DNA of 64,000 nucleotides from the NCBI GenBank assembly GCA_963815285.1, contig CAWFGB010000012.1, forward strand, positions 124,001 through 188,000, written 5' to 3'. Positions 1 through 8,701 of the stretch are shown piece after piece; position 1 is the stretch's first letter, and each line of letters starts with the position of its first letter. A program made the translations under genes and the position numbers. The notes beneath the pieces are model-generated. The model searched no databases. It saw only the letters and a program-made list of their open reading frames with translations, and was not told where the DNA came from. Origin of the DNA: JACCSI01 sp963815285. Its GTDB lineage: Bacteria; Acidobacteriota; Vicinamibacteria; Vicinamibacterales; UBA2999.

Positions 1-43
1 CCGGCGCCAGCATCAGGATTCTCAGTGGTCTTTCGGTCGGCAC
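1..43 (-). CDS. Partial CDS, possible family 4 glycosyltransferase N-terminus
   Basis: Only 14 codons are inside the window. Read on the minus strand from a GTG at 43, they give V-P-T-E-R-P-L-R-I-L-M-L-A-P. A charged start followed by a short hydrophobic strand ending in Ala-Pro is typical of the first beta strand of GT-B (GT4-like) glycosyltransferases, and the divergent neighbour is a glycan cluster. A TATAAT lies just upstream on the same strand. The call rests on very little sequence and could be wrong. Confidence 0.3.
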   Translation of the reverse strand, partial: MPTERPLRILMLAP

Positions 44-59
44 CTTGGCGAAGCGATTG

Positions 60-65
60 ATTATA
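60..65 (-). promoter_or_regulatory. Candidate -10 box (TATAAT) for the leftward partial gene
   Basis: A perfect TATAAT on the minus strand, 16 nt upstream of the GTG at 43, in an AT-rich patch within GC-rich DNA. No convincing -35 lies 16-18 nt further up (TAACTT at best). The implied leader is about 10 nt. Confidence 0.35.
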
Positions 66-151
66 TCTTACTGACCCGCTGGAAGTTACGGTCGGGATCT
101 CGTGAGCGGCGCCGGTCGGACGACACTCCTTGCGGCCCTTTTGCTTTATCG

Positions 152-883
152 TTGCATCTAGCCGTGCCGGAATCTTCGACGTTCTATAAATCCTTCTCAG
201 AAAAGAAGCTGACCACATACGGCACTGCCCGCAGGGGGAAGATCGAGCAGCACCGGCTCGGCCTCCTGCACCGCTACAAGGCGCCGCCGGGCGGGATGTT
301 CGAAATCGGTCCGGGCCACGGCACGCTGGCCGAGCAAGCGGTCGAAGCGGGGTGGAACTACACCGCGATCGAGGCCAGCCCGCTCCTGGTAGACGTGCTG
401 AAGAAGAAAGGCCTGACCGTCATCGAATCGTGGACGCCGCCCATCCCGCTGCCGGACGGCGCCGCGGATGTCATCTACGCCGATCAGGTGCTGGAACACA
501 TGAGCGGCATCGACGCCGCGCGGCAATTCACCGCCGAAGCGCACCGCGCGCTCAGGCCGGGCGGTGTGTTCTTCGTGGTCGTGCCCGACTATCTCAAAGA
601 GCGCACGTTCTTCTGGGATGTGGATTACACGCACAACTTCGTGACCACCGAACGGCGGGTGAAGCAGTTGTTCAACGACAACGGATTCGATATCATCGCC
701 ATCGAGCGCAGTATCGGCGTCGCGACCGGCTTCAAACGTGATGCGCTCGCGGCCGGCGCACTACTCGTCAACTTTCCGGGCATCAACACGCTCAGCCGGC
801 GCACCGGCACCGAAGAACTCCTCTTCAAGATTCGCAAGAACCTTTTCGAAACCCTGACCTTCGTTGCCAGGAAACCTGCGTAG
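152..883 (+). CDS. Class I SAM-dependent methyltransferase
   Basis: Predicted 243-aa cytosolic methyltransferase. The glycine-rich SAM loop (FEIGPGHG) is near residues 50-57, an acidic Ala-Ile-Glu follows the second strand, and the post-motif segment YADQVLEHM near 110 with RPGG near 140 completes a Methyltransf_11-like fold. The start shown is TTG at 152; a GTG at 164 in the same frame is as likely. The 3' end overlaps the next gene by 20 nt, so the two are probably co-translated. Its place at the head of a glycan/lipid cluster suggests modification of a sugar or lipid-linked intermediate, but the substrate cannot be told from sequence. Confidence 0.85.
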   Translation: MHLAVPESSTFYKSFSEKKLTTYGTARRGKIEQHRLGLLHRYKAPPGGMFEIGPGHGTLAEQAVEAGWNYTAIEASPLLVDVLKKKGLTVIESWTPPIPLPDGAADVIYADQVLEHMSGIDAARQFTAEAHRALRPGGVFFVVVPDYLKERTFFWDVDYTHNFVTTERRVKQLFNDNGFDIIAIERSIGVATGFKRDALAAGALLVNFPGINTLSRRTGTEELLFKIRKNLFETLTFVARKPA

Positions 884-1814
884 GGTCATCGGTTCGTGGT
901 GGGTTCGGCTCGCAATCACGATCGCGATCCTCGTGTACCTCGCGTCGGCCCTCGACATGCGCGCCGCGACGCTGGCGGTGTTACGGGTCGATCTCACCTA
1001 CCTCGCGGTCGTGCTGCTGCTGGTGGCGCTCGACCGTGCGGTCATGATCCTGCGCTGGGTGTTGCTGCTCCGATCGAGCGGCAGCGAGATTGGCGTGGCT
1101 GCCGCCGCGCGCATCTTCCTCGTCAGCTCGTTTGTCGGCAGTTTTCTGCCCGCCGGCGTCGGCGGGGATGTCGCGCGCGCGTACGGCCTGTCGCGCACCA
1201 CTCGCGATGGCGCCGAGGCGCTCGCGTCAGTCGCCATCGACCGGGTCCTGGGTATCGTCGCGCTCCTCGCCATGGGTGTGGTCGGACTCCTGGCTACCGC
1301 GACCGCGGTCACGGACTGGCGCGTGGGCGCAGGGGCGGCGCTGCTGCTGACCTCGTCGCTCGCAATCTTGTGGGCCGACCGCGTCGTCGGCGCCCTGGTT
1401 CCCCCCTCGATGCTCGGCGGACACCTGGCAGCCCGCCTGGTCAGCATCGGGGCCGCGCTGAGCCGCTATCGCACGCGGCCATTGACATTGGTGCACGTGT
1501 TCGCGTGGTCAATCGTCGTGCAGGTGCTGCGGCTCGTGCAGGCATACTTTCTCGGTCTCGGCCTGGGGATTCTGGTGCCGTTTCGCTATTACCTGGTCTT
1601 CATGCCGGTCGGTTTCCTGATGCTGCTGCTGCCGATTTCGGTGAGCGGGTTTGGTGCGCCGCAGGCCATGATTGTCTGGCTGATGCAGCCGCTGGGCGTC
1701 CCCGACGAGCAATCCTTCGCGCTGTCAACGCTGATTGTGCTGACGGGGTTAGCCGGGAACCTGCCCGGGTTGGTCTTGTGGATGGGGCGGCGCGTGGTTC
1801 AAAGCAGCCCCTGA
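864..1814 (+). CDS. Lysylphosphatidylglycerol synthase TM region / YbhN-type membrane protein
   Basis: A 316-aa polytopic inner-membrane protein with about eight hydrophobic helices. It fits the UPF0104/LPG_synthase_TM family, as the bare membrane domain without the aminoacyl-transferase domain of MprF. The loop GSFLPAGVGGDVARAY near residues 93-108 is the family hallmark. Members without a catalytic domain are often found in polysaccharide and lipid clusters and are thought to act as flippases or lipid-handling partners. The TTG start at 864 overlaps the methyltransferase by 20 nt; no ATG is available near this point. Function beyond the family is unknown. Confidence 0.85.
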   Translation: MPGNLRRVIGSWWVRLAITIAILVYLASALDMRAATLAVLRVDLTYLAVVLLLVALDRAVMILRWVLLLRSSGSEIGVAAAARIFLVSSFVGSFLPAGVGGDVARAYGLSRTTRDGAEALASVAIDRVLGIVALLAMGVVGLLATATAVTDWRVGAGAALLLTSSLAILWADRVVGALVPPSMLGGHLAARLVSIGAALSRYRTRPLTLVHVFAWSIVVQVLRLVQAYFLGLGLGILVPFRYYLVFMPVGFLMLLLPISVSGFGAPQAMIVWLMQPLGVPDEQSFALSTLIVLTGLAGNLPGLVLWMGRRVVQSSP

Positions 1815-1849
1815 CTGGCCTTGCGCTTTCGCCGCGCCCACAAATACTG

Positions 1850-1855
1850 TAGAAT
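1850..1855 (+). promoter_or_regulatory. Candidate -10 box (TAGAAT) before the radical SAM gene
   Basis: TAGAAT in a short AT-rich stretch, ending 11 nt before the ATG at 1867. The only TTG-type -35 (TTGCGC at 1821) is 23 nt away, which is too far, so support is weak. If used, the leader would be about 5 nt. Confidence 0.25.
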
Positions 1856-1866
1856 CTTGAGGTTAC

Positions 1867-3018
1867 ATGGCACAAGTCTATGCGGCGAAGTACCTCGCCA
1901 AGGCCGCGCTCAGCGCGCCTCGCGATTTGGTCCGGGCGGCGGTGGCGAAGTACACGCCCCTGCACCCCACGGTGTTCATCTTCCACTGCACGTTTGTGTG
2001 CGACGCCTTCTGCGAGATGTGCAGCAACTGGACCAGGGGGGATCGCAAAAGCGACATGACCCTGGCTCAGATTGAGCAGGCGTTCAGCTCTCCCCTGTGG
2101 AAGAACATCGAAAACGCCTCCCTGTCCGGCGGCGAGCCGACCACCCGCAACGACATGGTCGACATCTGCCGGGTCATGATCGACAGGTTTCCGAAGCTGC
2201 GCAAGCTGACCATCAACACAACCGGCCTGACACCGCATCGTGCCATTCCGATGCTGACCAAAGTGGTAGAGATGTGCCACGAGCGCAACGTCATCTTCTC
2301 CACCCGCGTGTCGATTGATGGCGTCAACGAGATGCACGGGGAAGTCCGCCACGTGAAAAACGCGTTCCAGAAGGCCGGCAAGACCATTGCCGCGATGAAG
2401 GAACTGCAGAAGACGCACCCCTTCAACTTTGGCATCTCCTCGACCATCTTTTCCAAGAACCTCGACGACGCCGAAAACATCCTGGCGTGGGCCAAGAAGG
2501 AAAAGCTCGACATCGTCTTCAACATGGTCCGCTTTACGGAAGCCATGCTCGGCAACGCCGCCAAGGCGGGCGAGTTGCGCCCCATCGGCCTCGAGGAACA
2601 GCGGATGCGCAAGTTCTTCATGGACCGCGTGCGTCAGGACCCGATTCTGGATGGTCAGAACTACATCTACATGCACTACGCCGACATGATCTCGAATGGC
2701 TACCACCGGCTCGCGCCGTGCCCGTTCCAGACGCAAGGCGTGATGCTCAATCCCAACGGCGATCTGTTCTTCTGCGAGAACAGCGATGTGATGGGTAACG
2801 TGAAGGACGAGGATCCGGAAAAGATCTATTTCCGGAACGATGCGCAGGCACACCGCCGCATGATTCGCGATGACAAGTGCCCGACCTGCCTCAGCCCATG
2901 CCAGATGAACGTGGCCGCCATCAAGCAGATCACGCCGTACGCGAAGTTCCTCGTTCGCGCCACGATGGAACGGCGGCGGCCGACGACCGAAACGGTCAGC
3001 CCGCCCGTCCCAGCCTGA
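1867..3018 (+). CDS. Radical SAM protein with C-terminal SPASM-like cysteines
   Basis: A 383-aa radical SAM enzyme. The 4Fe-4S motif CDAFCEMC (Cys45, Cys49, Cys52) is followed by the SAM-contacting Gly-Gly-Glu near residue 84. A second cysteine set near residues 284, 303, 338, 341 and 345 (KCPTCLSPC) looks like a SPASM/Twitch auxiliary-cluster domain, typical of peptide- or metabolite-modifying radical SAM enzymes. The residue before the first cluster is basic-rich and could associate with membrane. The gene is 52 nt after the YbhN-type gene and 109 nt before a GT2, suggesting a role in a glycan or glycolipid pathway. The exact reaction is not recognisable. Confidence 0.85.
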   Translation: MAQVYAAKYLAKAALSAPRDLVRAAVAKYTPLHPTVFIFHCTFVCDAFCEMCSNWTRGDRKSDMTLAQIEQAFSSPLWKNIENASLSGGEPTTRNDMVDICRVMIDRFPKLRKLTINTTGLTPHRAIPMLTKVVEMCHERNVIFSTRVSIDGVNEMHGEVRHVKNAFQKAGKTIAAMKELQKTHPFNFGISSTIFSKNLDDAENILAWAKKEKLDIVFNMVRFTEAMLGNAAKAGELRPIGLEEQRMRKFFMDRVRQDPILDGQNYIYMHYADMISNGYHRLAPCPFQTQGVMLNPNGDLFFCENSDVMGNVKDEDPEKIYFRNDAQAHRRMIRDDKCPTCLSPCQMNVAAIKQITPYAKFLVRATMERRRPTTETVSPPVPA

Positions 3019-3094
3019 GAGCCGCGCGGATCCCAGCCAAAGCCGGAATGCCGGCCAGAAACGGCTCAGCGAGCCAGCCATCGGCGCTCGGCGG

Positions 3095-3116
3095 TGCCCG
3101 GTCTTTAGCCCGGGCA
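3095..3116 (+). terminator. Hairpin TGCCCGG/CCGGGCA in the gap before the GT2 gene
   Basis: A perfect 7-bp stem (3095-3101 with 3110-3116) around an 8-nt loop, in the 109-nt gap after the radical SAM stop. There is no T-tract, so it may be a dispersed palindrome or mRNA stabiliser instead of a true terminator. It ends 11 nt before the GTG of the next gene. Confidence 0.3.
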
Positions 3117-3127
3117 ACTCAACTTCT

Positions 3128-3826
3128 GTGACCACACCTCGAACACTCAGCGTCCTCGTCCCCTGCTACAACGAACGCGCCACCATCGAACGGCTGCTCA
3201 CTGCGGTGGTGTCGGTCAACACCGGGCTCACCCTCGAAGTGCTCGTCGGCGACGACGGGTCCAGCGACGGCACACGTGACATCCTCTCGAGATTGAACCT
3301 CCCTGGCGTCAGGGTCATCTTCATGGAGGAAAACGTCGGCCGCGGCGGCGTCATCAAACATCTCTGGACACAGGCGACCGGAGACATAATCGTCCACCAG
3401 GACGCCGATCTGGAATACGACCCTCAGGACTACGTACCGCTGTTGCAGCCGCTGCTGCACGATTCCGCCGACGTGGTCTACGGCAGCCGGTTCAAAGGCT
3501 CGATCGAAAAAATGCGCTGGCTCAACCGAATGGGCAATCGCGTGATGACCGGCGCCGCGCGGGCGCTGTACGGCGTCAAGGTCTCCGACCTGATGACGTG
3601 CTACAAGATGTATCGCGCGTCGCTCATCGACGGGCTGAACATTCGTGCGAACGGATTCGACTTCGAAGCCGAATTCACCGCCCGGCTGGCCCAGCGCGGC
3701 GCGCGATTCGCGGAGGTTCCGGTGAGCTTCTACGGGCGGACGTTCGAAGAAGGCAAGAAGATCCGCGCGTTCGACGCTGTCCGTGTCATGCGCGAACTGG
3801 TCCGCTGCCGGGTCACGGAAGCCTGA
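3128..3826 (+). CDS. Family 2 glycosyltransferase (dolichyl-phosphate-mannose-synthase-like)
   Basis: A 232-aa soluble GT-A glycosyltransferase. It opens with the nucleotide-binding segment VLVPCYNERATI, then DDGSSDGT, and carries the DADLEYDP metal/sugar-nucleotide motif near residue 97 and VYGSRFKG after it, as in GT2 enzymes that charge polyprenyl phosphate. No C-terminal membrane helices are present, unlike the GT2 at 19698-20672. The start is GTG at 3128. The stop is 2 nt before the nucleotidyltransferase start, so the pair is likely one operon in which the transferase uses an activated sugar made next door. Confidence 0.88.
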   Translation: MTTPRTLSVLVPCYNERATIERLLTAVVSVNTGLTLEVLVGDDGSSDGTRDILSRLNLPGVRVIFMEENVGRGGVIKHLWTQATGDIIVHQDADLEYDPQDYVPLLQPLLHDSADVVYGSRFKGSIEKMRWLNRMGNRVMTGAARALYGVKVSDLMTCYKMYRASLIDGLNIRANGFDFEAEFTARLAQRGARFAEVPVSFYGRTFEEGKKIRAFDAVRVMRELVRCRVTEA

Positions 3827-3828
3827 AC

Positions 3829-4803
3829 GTGGGCGATCTCGAAAACCGCATGGTCGGCGTGATCCTGGCGGCGGGCAAGGGTGCTCGCATGTACCCGTTC
3901 TCGGAACGCAGTCCGAAACCGATTCTGCCGATACTGAACCGACCGCTCCTGTCGCACCAGATCGACGTAATGCGCGACTGCGGGATCACCGAGATCCACA
4001 TCGTGGTGGGTCATCTCGGCTATCAGGTGGCCAGTGCGTTCGGCGACGGCTCGCATCTCGGCGTGCGCATTCATTTCGTCGAACAGGAAACGACGCTGGG
4101 GCTGGCGCATGCCGTAGGGGCTCTCGAAGCGCGTATCCAGCTGCCCTTCGTCCTGATGCTTGGGGACATCTACTTCCATCTCAAGGCGCCGTTGAGGCCG
4201 CTGATGGATGAGGTATTGAGTGGCACGGTCAACGCCAACCTGGTGAGTATGCACGAGCCCGACCCCGAGATGATGCGCCGCAACTTCGTCATCCAGGCGG
4301 ACCAGACCGGCAAGGTCCATCGCGTCATCGAGAAGCCGCGCTACGTGGATAGCCAGTTGAAAGGCTGCGGGCTCTACGTCTTCGATCCGCACATCTTCGA
4401 CGCGATTCGCCGCACCCCGCGCACGGCGATGCGCGATGAGTACGAGATCACGGACAGCATCCAAATTCTTATTGACGACGGGTGGACAGTGCATCACCAG
4501 GCCATCGTCGAGCGCGATCTGAACCTGACCAAGCCGGAAGATGTGCTCGCCATTAATCTGATTGAGCTCGATCGGAGTGGTCTCCCGCACCTCATCGGCG
4601 ACCACGTGGTGCTGCCCGAAGGCACGCGCGTCGAACGCAGCGTGATTGGCGCAGGGGTTCTGGTCCGCCACCCGATTCGCATCGTCAACTGCGTCATTCT
4701 CCCGAATGTCGTCGTCGACTCCCGGCATGATCTGGACGGCGTGGTCATGGACCAGGAGCATTCCGTGTACTGTCCGAGCCTGAGTGAGATGCACGCTTCG
4801 TGA
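3829..4803 (+). CDS. Sugar-nucleotide pyrophosphorylase (nucleotidyltransferase family)
   Basis: A 324-aa NTP_transferase protein. The start is taken as GTG at 3829, two bases after the GT2 stop; the same frame is open upstream but that part overlaps the GT2 gene. An ATG at 3850 is an alternative. The signature AAGKGARMYPFSERSPKP near residues 13-30 binds the nucleotide and activates the sugar phosphate. The C-terminal third (IGAGVLV, NCVILPNVVV) looks like the start of a left-handed beta-helix. It probably makes a UDP-, dTDP- or GDP-sugar for the epimerase and transferases in the operon; the sugar is not identifiable. Confidence 0.87.
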   Translation: MGDLENRMVGVILAAGKGARMYPFSERSPKPILPILNRPLLSHQIDVMRDCGITEIHIVVGHLGYQVASAFGDGSHLGVRIHFVEQETTLGLAHAVGALEARIQLPFVLMLGDIYFHLKAPLRPLMDEVLSGTVNANLVSMHEPDPEMMRRNFVIQADQTGKVHRVIEKPRYVDSQLKGCGLYVFDPHIFDAIRRTPRTAMRDEYEITDSIQILIDDGWTVHHQAIVERDLNLTKPEDVLAINLIELDRSGLPHLIGDHVVLPEGTRVERSVIGAGVLVRHPIRIVNCVILPNVVVDSRHDLDGVVMDQEHSVYCPSLSEMHAS

Positions 4804-5726
4804 CGCAGTTCGGGCACGCGCTCGTCACCGGGGGCGCGGGATTCATCGGATCGCATCTGACCCGGACGCTGCTGGGCGCCGACCGCAAGGTCACGGTGCT
4901 CGACAATCTGTCGGTCGGGCGACGTGAAGCGGTTCCCGAGGGCGCGCGGTTCATTCACGGCGACATCCGCGATGAACGCGCGGTGATAGAAGCGCTGGCT
5001 GACGTCGATTGCGTGTTTCATCTGGCGGCCCAGGTGACCATCCGCGGCAGCTTCGATCGGTTCTACGAGGATCTCGACAGCAATGTCATGGGCACCGCAC
5101 GACTGCTGCGTGCAATCGATCCGGCCGCGGTGAAGTGGTTTACTCTGGCATCATCGATGGCGGTCTATGCGGACGCGTCGTCTCCGGCACCAATTCCGGA
5201 ATCACACGCCACGATACCCATTTCACCGTACGGCATCGGCAAACTGGCCGCCGAGGGCGTGGCGCGGCAGATTCTCGAGGCGCGCAGCGTTCCGTTCAGT
5301 GCCGTCCGATACTTCAACACGTTCGGGCCGGGACAGACCTACACACCCTACGTCGGCGTCATCACGATTTTCGTGACGCGGCTCGTCGGGGGTCAGGCCA
5401 TTACCGTGTTTGGCGATGGCGAGCAGCAGCGAGACTTCGTGCACGTAGACGATATTTCCGCAGGAACGATGGCCACTGTCGGACGGGCACCTGGAACCTA
5501 CAATCTCGGCACCGGCCGCGGCACGTCGCTCAATCAACTGGCGGATCTGTTGATCCGGCGGCTGGCGCCCGGGCAACACCCTGGCCATGCGCCGGCTCAC
5601 GCCGGCGAGCTGCGCTATTCGGTCGCGGATATCTCCGCCGCGCGCACCGCTCTGGGCTATCAGCCGACGCGAAGCCTGCAGGCTGACCTCGACGAGGTCG
5701 TCGCCGATATTCGTGGACGCCGCTGA
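4800..5726 (+). CDS. NAD-dependent epimerase/dehydratase (UDP-glucose 4-epimerase-like)
   Basis: A 308-aa extended short-chain dehydrogenase. The Rossmann motif TGGAGFIGSH lies near residues 10-19. The catalytic Tyr-x-x-x-Lys (SPYGIGKLA) is near 140, with an upstream serine pair in LASSMAVYAD. Length and the segment VRYFNTFGPGQ match sugar-nucleotide epimerases/dehydratases. The GTG start overlaps the preceding stop as GTGA, so translation is coupled to the pyrophosphorylase. It acts in the cytosol on a nucleotide sugar. Confidence 0.9.
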   Translation: MTQFGHALVTGGAGFIGSHLTRTLLGADRKVTVLDNLSVGRREAVPEGARFIHGDIRDERAVIEALADVDCVFHLAAQVTIRGSFDRFYEDLDSNVMGTARLLRAIDPAAVKWFTLASSMAVYADASSPAPIPESHATIPISPYGIGKLAAEGVARQILEARSVPFSAVRYFNTFGPGQTYTPYVGVITIFVTRLVGGQAITVFGDGEQQRDFVHVDDISAGTMATVGRAPGTYNLGTGRGTSLNQLADLLIRRLAPGQHPGHAPAHAGELRYSVADISAARTALGYQPTRSLQADLDEVVADIRGRR

Positions 5727-5727
5727 C

Positions 5728-6906
5728 GTGCGCCAGCCCGCGGCCCGCGTGCTCTCAGCGGCCCCCGTTGACGGCCCGGTAGGCGCACCCTGGACGCAGA
5801 CTCACGTTCCCCCGCTTGATGGCTTGCGTGGCATCGCGATCCTGCTCGTCCTGCTTCATCACCAGACGCTGTACCGGCCGACCGAGGGCCTCGGCCGCTG
5901 GCTCTCGAGTGTGCCGATCGCCGGCTGGACGGGCGTCGATCTGTTCTTTGTCATCTCAGGCTTCCTCATAACCAGGATCCTGCTCGACGCCCGCGGCAGC
6001 GACCGATATTTCGTGAGCTTCTACGCGCGCCGCACCCTGCGCATCTTCCCGCTGTACTACCTGGTGGTGTTCGCAAGCGTGGTCGTCCTGCCCGCCATGC
6101 CCGCTGCCGAGCAGTTGCTGGTGGGCCCCCAGACACCACCGGAGCGTTGGCCGTACTGGCTGTATCTGACCAACTTCACCGTTGCCGATCGTGGTTTCAT
6201 TCACGGCATCCTCGATATCGCGTGGTCGCTCGCCATCGAGGAGCAGTTCTACATTGTCTGGGCGGTGGTGGTCTGGCTATGTCCGCCTCGAGGGCTCGGT
6301 TTGCTATGTGCGGCGTTGATAGTCGTCAGCCCGTGGCTGCGCCTGGAAGCGGTGGCGACCGGGACCGATCCGATCGCAGTCTACGTGCTGACGCCTTATC
6401 GCGCCGACTCGCTTGCGACCGGCGCGCTGCTGGCCTGGTCCGCCACGCGAGGATGGCTGCCAGGACTGGCCGCGGCGGCGCCATGGGTCACCCTGGCCGG
6501 AGTATTGACCCTGGTCGCGGTCACCGTGGCCGACGGCAGCACTTGGTGGCAGGGGCCGTGGTGGCAGCGAGTTGGTTACTCGGGCGTGGCTCTGACCAGC
6601 GGCGCGCTGCTCGTCGGCGCCCTGGCCCACTCATCCGAGGCCTGGTGGCCGCGTGTGCTCTCGGCGCGATGGCTCGGTGCATTCGGAAAGTACAGCTACG
6701 CGCTCTATCTCTTTCACTTGCCGGTATTGCGCGTCGTCCGAGCATATGTGTTCGATCCTCTGGAAGTGCATCTGCTCGGGGCAATCTGGCTGTCCCAGCT
6801 GGCGTTCTACGTCATCGCGACGCTGCCGGCGTTCGCGCTGGCGTGGGTCTCGTGGCACATTTTCGAACATCCAATCCTGCGACTGAAGCGCTGGTTTCCC
6901 TATTGA
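5728..6906 (+). CDS. Acyltransferase 3 family membrane protein (OafA/YrhL-like)
   Basis: About 392 aa with roughly ten membrane helices. The family motif LDGLRGIAILLVLLHH is near residue 30, and DLFFVISGFLIT follows. The His in the first motif and the Arg of FYARRTLRIFP are typical of O-acyltransferases that decorate polysaccharides. The start is chosen as GTG at 5728, one base after the epimerase stop; GTG at 5713 with a 14-nt overlap is the alternative. Reading further upstream would overlap the epimerase heavily. It is probably the terminal, membrane decoration step of this cluster. Confidence 0.87.
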   Translation: MRQPAARVLSAAPVDGPVGAPWTQTHVPPLDGLRGIAILLVLLHHQTLYRPTEGLGRWLSSVPIAGWTGVDLFFVISGFLITRILLDARGSDRYFVSFYARRTLRIFPLYYLVVFASVVVLPAMPAAEQLLVGPQTPPERWPYWLYLTNFTVADRGFIHGILDIAWSLAIEEQFYIVWAVVVWLCPPRGLGLLCAALIVVSPWLRLEAVATGTDPIAVYVLTPYRADSLATGALLAWSATRGWLPGLAAAAPWVTLAGVLTLVAVTVADGSTWWQGPWWQRVGYSGVALTSGALLVGALAHSSEAWWPRVLSARWLGAFGKYSYALYLFHLPVLRVVRAYVFDPLEVHLLGAIWLSQLAFYVIATLPAFALAWVSWHIFEHPILRLKRWFPY

Positions 6907-6957
6907 TGTCTGCGGGCACGGCCGACGGCCGCCTGCTGGTTCGAGGACCGTTATCCT

Positions 6958-8610
6958 ATGAGTGTGACCGTGAACGCCGACTCTACGAACATTCCCGTCG
7001 CCGACTCCGCGGCCCCGCTCGAGGAGCGGCGGTCCCCTGCCGAAGGGCATGCGCGCGAAGTGCAACGGCGCCGGACCTTTGCCATCATCTCGCACCCCGA
7101 TGCGGGCAAGACCACGCTGACCGAGAAGACGCTCCTGTACGCCGGCGCGATTGAGCTGGCCGGGGCCGTCAGGGGGCGCAAGACACAACGCCACGCCGTG
7201 TCTGACTGGATGGAGATGGAGCGCGACCGCGGCATCTCGATCACGACCGCCGCGCTCGAGTTCGAGTTGCGTGGCTGCCGCCTGACGCTGCTCGACACCC
7301 CGGGCCACCGTGACTTCAGCGAAGACACCTACCGGACGCTGATGGCGGTTGACAGCGTGGTCATGGTGATCGACGCCGCCAAGGGCATCGAGGCCCAGAC
7401 GCGAAAGCTATTCGAGGTTGCCCGGCTGCGTGGTCTGCCGATGCTGACCTTTGTCAACAAGCTCGATCTTCCGGGCCGCGACCCGCTGGATCTGCTCGAC
7501 GAGATCGAACGCGTGCTGGGCGTCAGCGCGGCGCCCTTGAACTGGCCGCTCGGGACCGGTGACCGTTTCAAAGGCGTGTATGACATGCCTCGCGGCGAAG
7601 TCCTGTTTTATCAGCGCGTCACCGGAGGAGAACGCCGCGCACCGGTGACGGTCACCAGCGTCGAAGATCCGTTTCTGGCGGAGACGATCGGCGACTCGAG
7701 CGCTGCGGAGCTAAGGGAGGCCATCCACTTGCTCAATGCCGCCGGCACCGCCTTCGACAAGGCTGCTTATTTGAGCGGGCGTCAGACGCCTGTGTTCTTC
7801 GGCAGTGCGTTATCGAATTTCGGGATCGAAACCTTCCTCGAGGCGCTGACCGAACTCGCGCCACCGCCTCAACCACGCGAAAGCGAGGGGGGACTGGTGT
7901 CCCCGTACGATGAGAGCTTCAGCGGGTTCGTATTCAAGATTCAAGCGAACATGAACCCGCGTCACCGTGATCGGGTCGCGTTTCTTCGTGTCTGTTCCGG
8001 TGTGCTCGTCAAGGACATGCAGGTGACCAACGCGCGTGTTGGTCAGACGCTGCGCCTGTCGCGACCGAGCCGATTCTTCGGGCGCGAACGCGAAATCGTC
8101 CAGACCGCCTATCCGGGTGACGTCGTCGGCCTGGTCAATCCGGGACAGTTCGCCATCGGCGATACGTTGTATGCGGGACGGCCGGTGCAGTTTCCGCCGA
8201 TGCCGCACTTCCCTGCCGAGTTTTTCGGCACGCTTCGGCTCGAGGACGTGCGCTTCAAGCAGTTCGACGAGGGCGTTCGGCAGCTCGAAGAGGAGGGCCT
8301 CATGCAGGTGCTGTTCTCCGAAACCGGCCGCCGGGAGCCGATTCTTGGCGTCGTCGGCGCGCTGCAATTCGACGTCATTGTCGGACGCCTGGCTGCCGAG
8401 TATGGCGTGACGTGCCGGGTGGATGCGCTGCCCTACACCGCAGCACGTTGGGTGCAAACCAGCAAGGCCCCCAACACGCTGCGCCTGCCCTTTGGCGGAC
8501 AACTCGTCCGAGATCGTCGCGAAACCCTTGTGATCCTCCTGCCGTCATCGTCGGCGCTGCATTACGCCGAGCGAGAGAATCCCGAGGTGCGGTTTCTGGC
8601 CATCGCGTAG
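6958..8610 (+). CDS. prfC: Peptide chain release factor 3
   Basis: A 550-aa translational GTPase that recycles RF1/RF2 from the ribosome. The G1 loop HPDAGKTTLTEK lies near residues 46-57, the G3 motif DTPGHRDFSED near 105 and G4 NKLD near 160; the RF3-specific segment VRGRKTQRHAVSDWM sits between G1 and G3. The C-terminal domains (RLEDVRFKQFDEGVRQLEEEG, LGVVGALQFDV) are classic RF3. E. coli RF3 is 529 aa; the extra length is an N-terminal extension of about 35 residues. ATG at 6958 is 51 nt after the acyltransferase, so it is probably separately transcribed. Confidence 0.96.
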   Translation: MSVTVNADSTNIPVADSAAPLEERRSPAEGHAREVQRRRTFAIISHPDAGKTTLTEKTLLYAGAIELAGAVRGRKTQRHAVSDWMEMERDRGISITTAALEFELRGCRLTLLDTPGHRDFSEDTYRTLMAVDSVVMVIDAAKGIEAQTRKLFEVARLRGLPMLTFVNKLDLPGRDPLDLLDEIERVLGVSAAPLNWPLGTGDRFKGVYDMPRGEVLFYQRVTGGERRAPVTVTSVEDPFLAETIGDSSAAELREAIHLLNAAGTAFDKAAYLSGRQTPVFFGSALSNFGIETFLEALTELAPPPQPRESEGGLVSPYDESFSGFVFKIQANMNPRHRDRVAFLRVCSGVLVKDMQVTNARVGQTLRLSRPSRFFGREREIVQTAYPGDVVGLVNPGQFAIGDTLYAGRPVQFPPMPHFPAEFFGTLRLEDVRFKQFDEGVRQLEEEGLMQVLFSETGRREPILGVVGALQFDVIVGRLAAEYGVTCRVDALPYTAARWVQTSKAPNTLRLPFGGQLVRDRRETLVILLPSSSALHYAERENPEVRFLAIA

Positions 8611-8701
8611 GGCATGTGCGCACAGCTGCCCGCGTTCTTAGCTCCCGACCAGCATCCGGCGCACTCCCGTGCGGATTCGGGCATCGCGCGAGCCGAGTGC
8701 G

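Noticed and set aside
1821..1855. Full sigma-70 promoter TTGCGC/TAGAAT
   Set aside because: The spacer is 23 nt; only the -10 half is kept as a weak candidate.
1600..3135. 511-aa open frame antisense to the radical SAM gene
   Set aside because: GC-rich shadow; the plus strand has clear radical SAM motifs and the antisense product has none.
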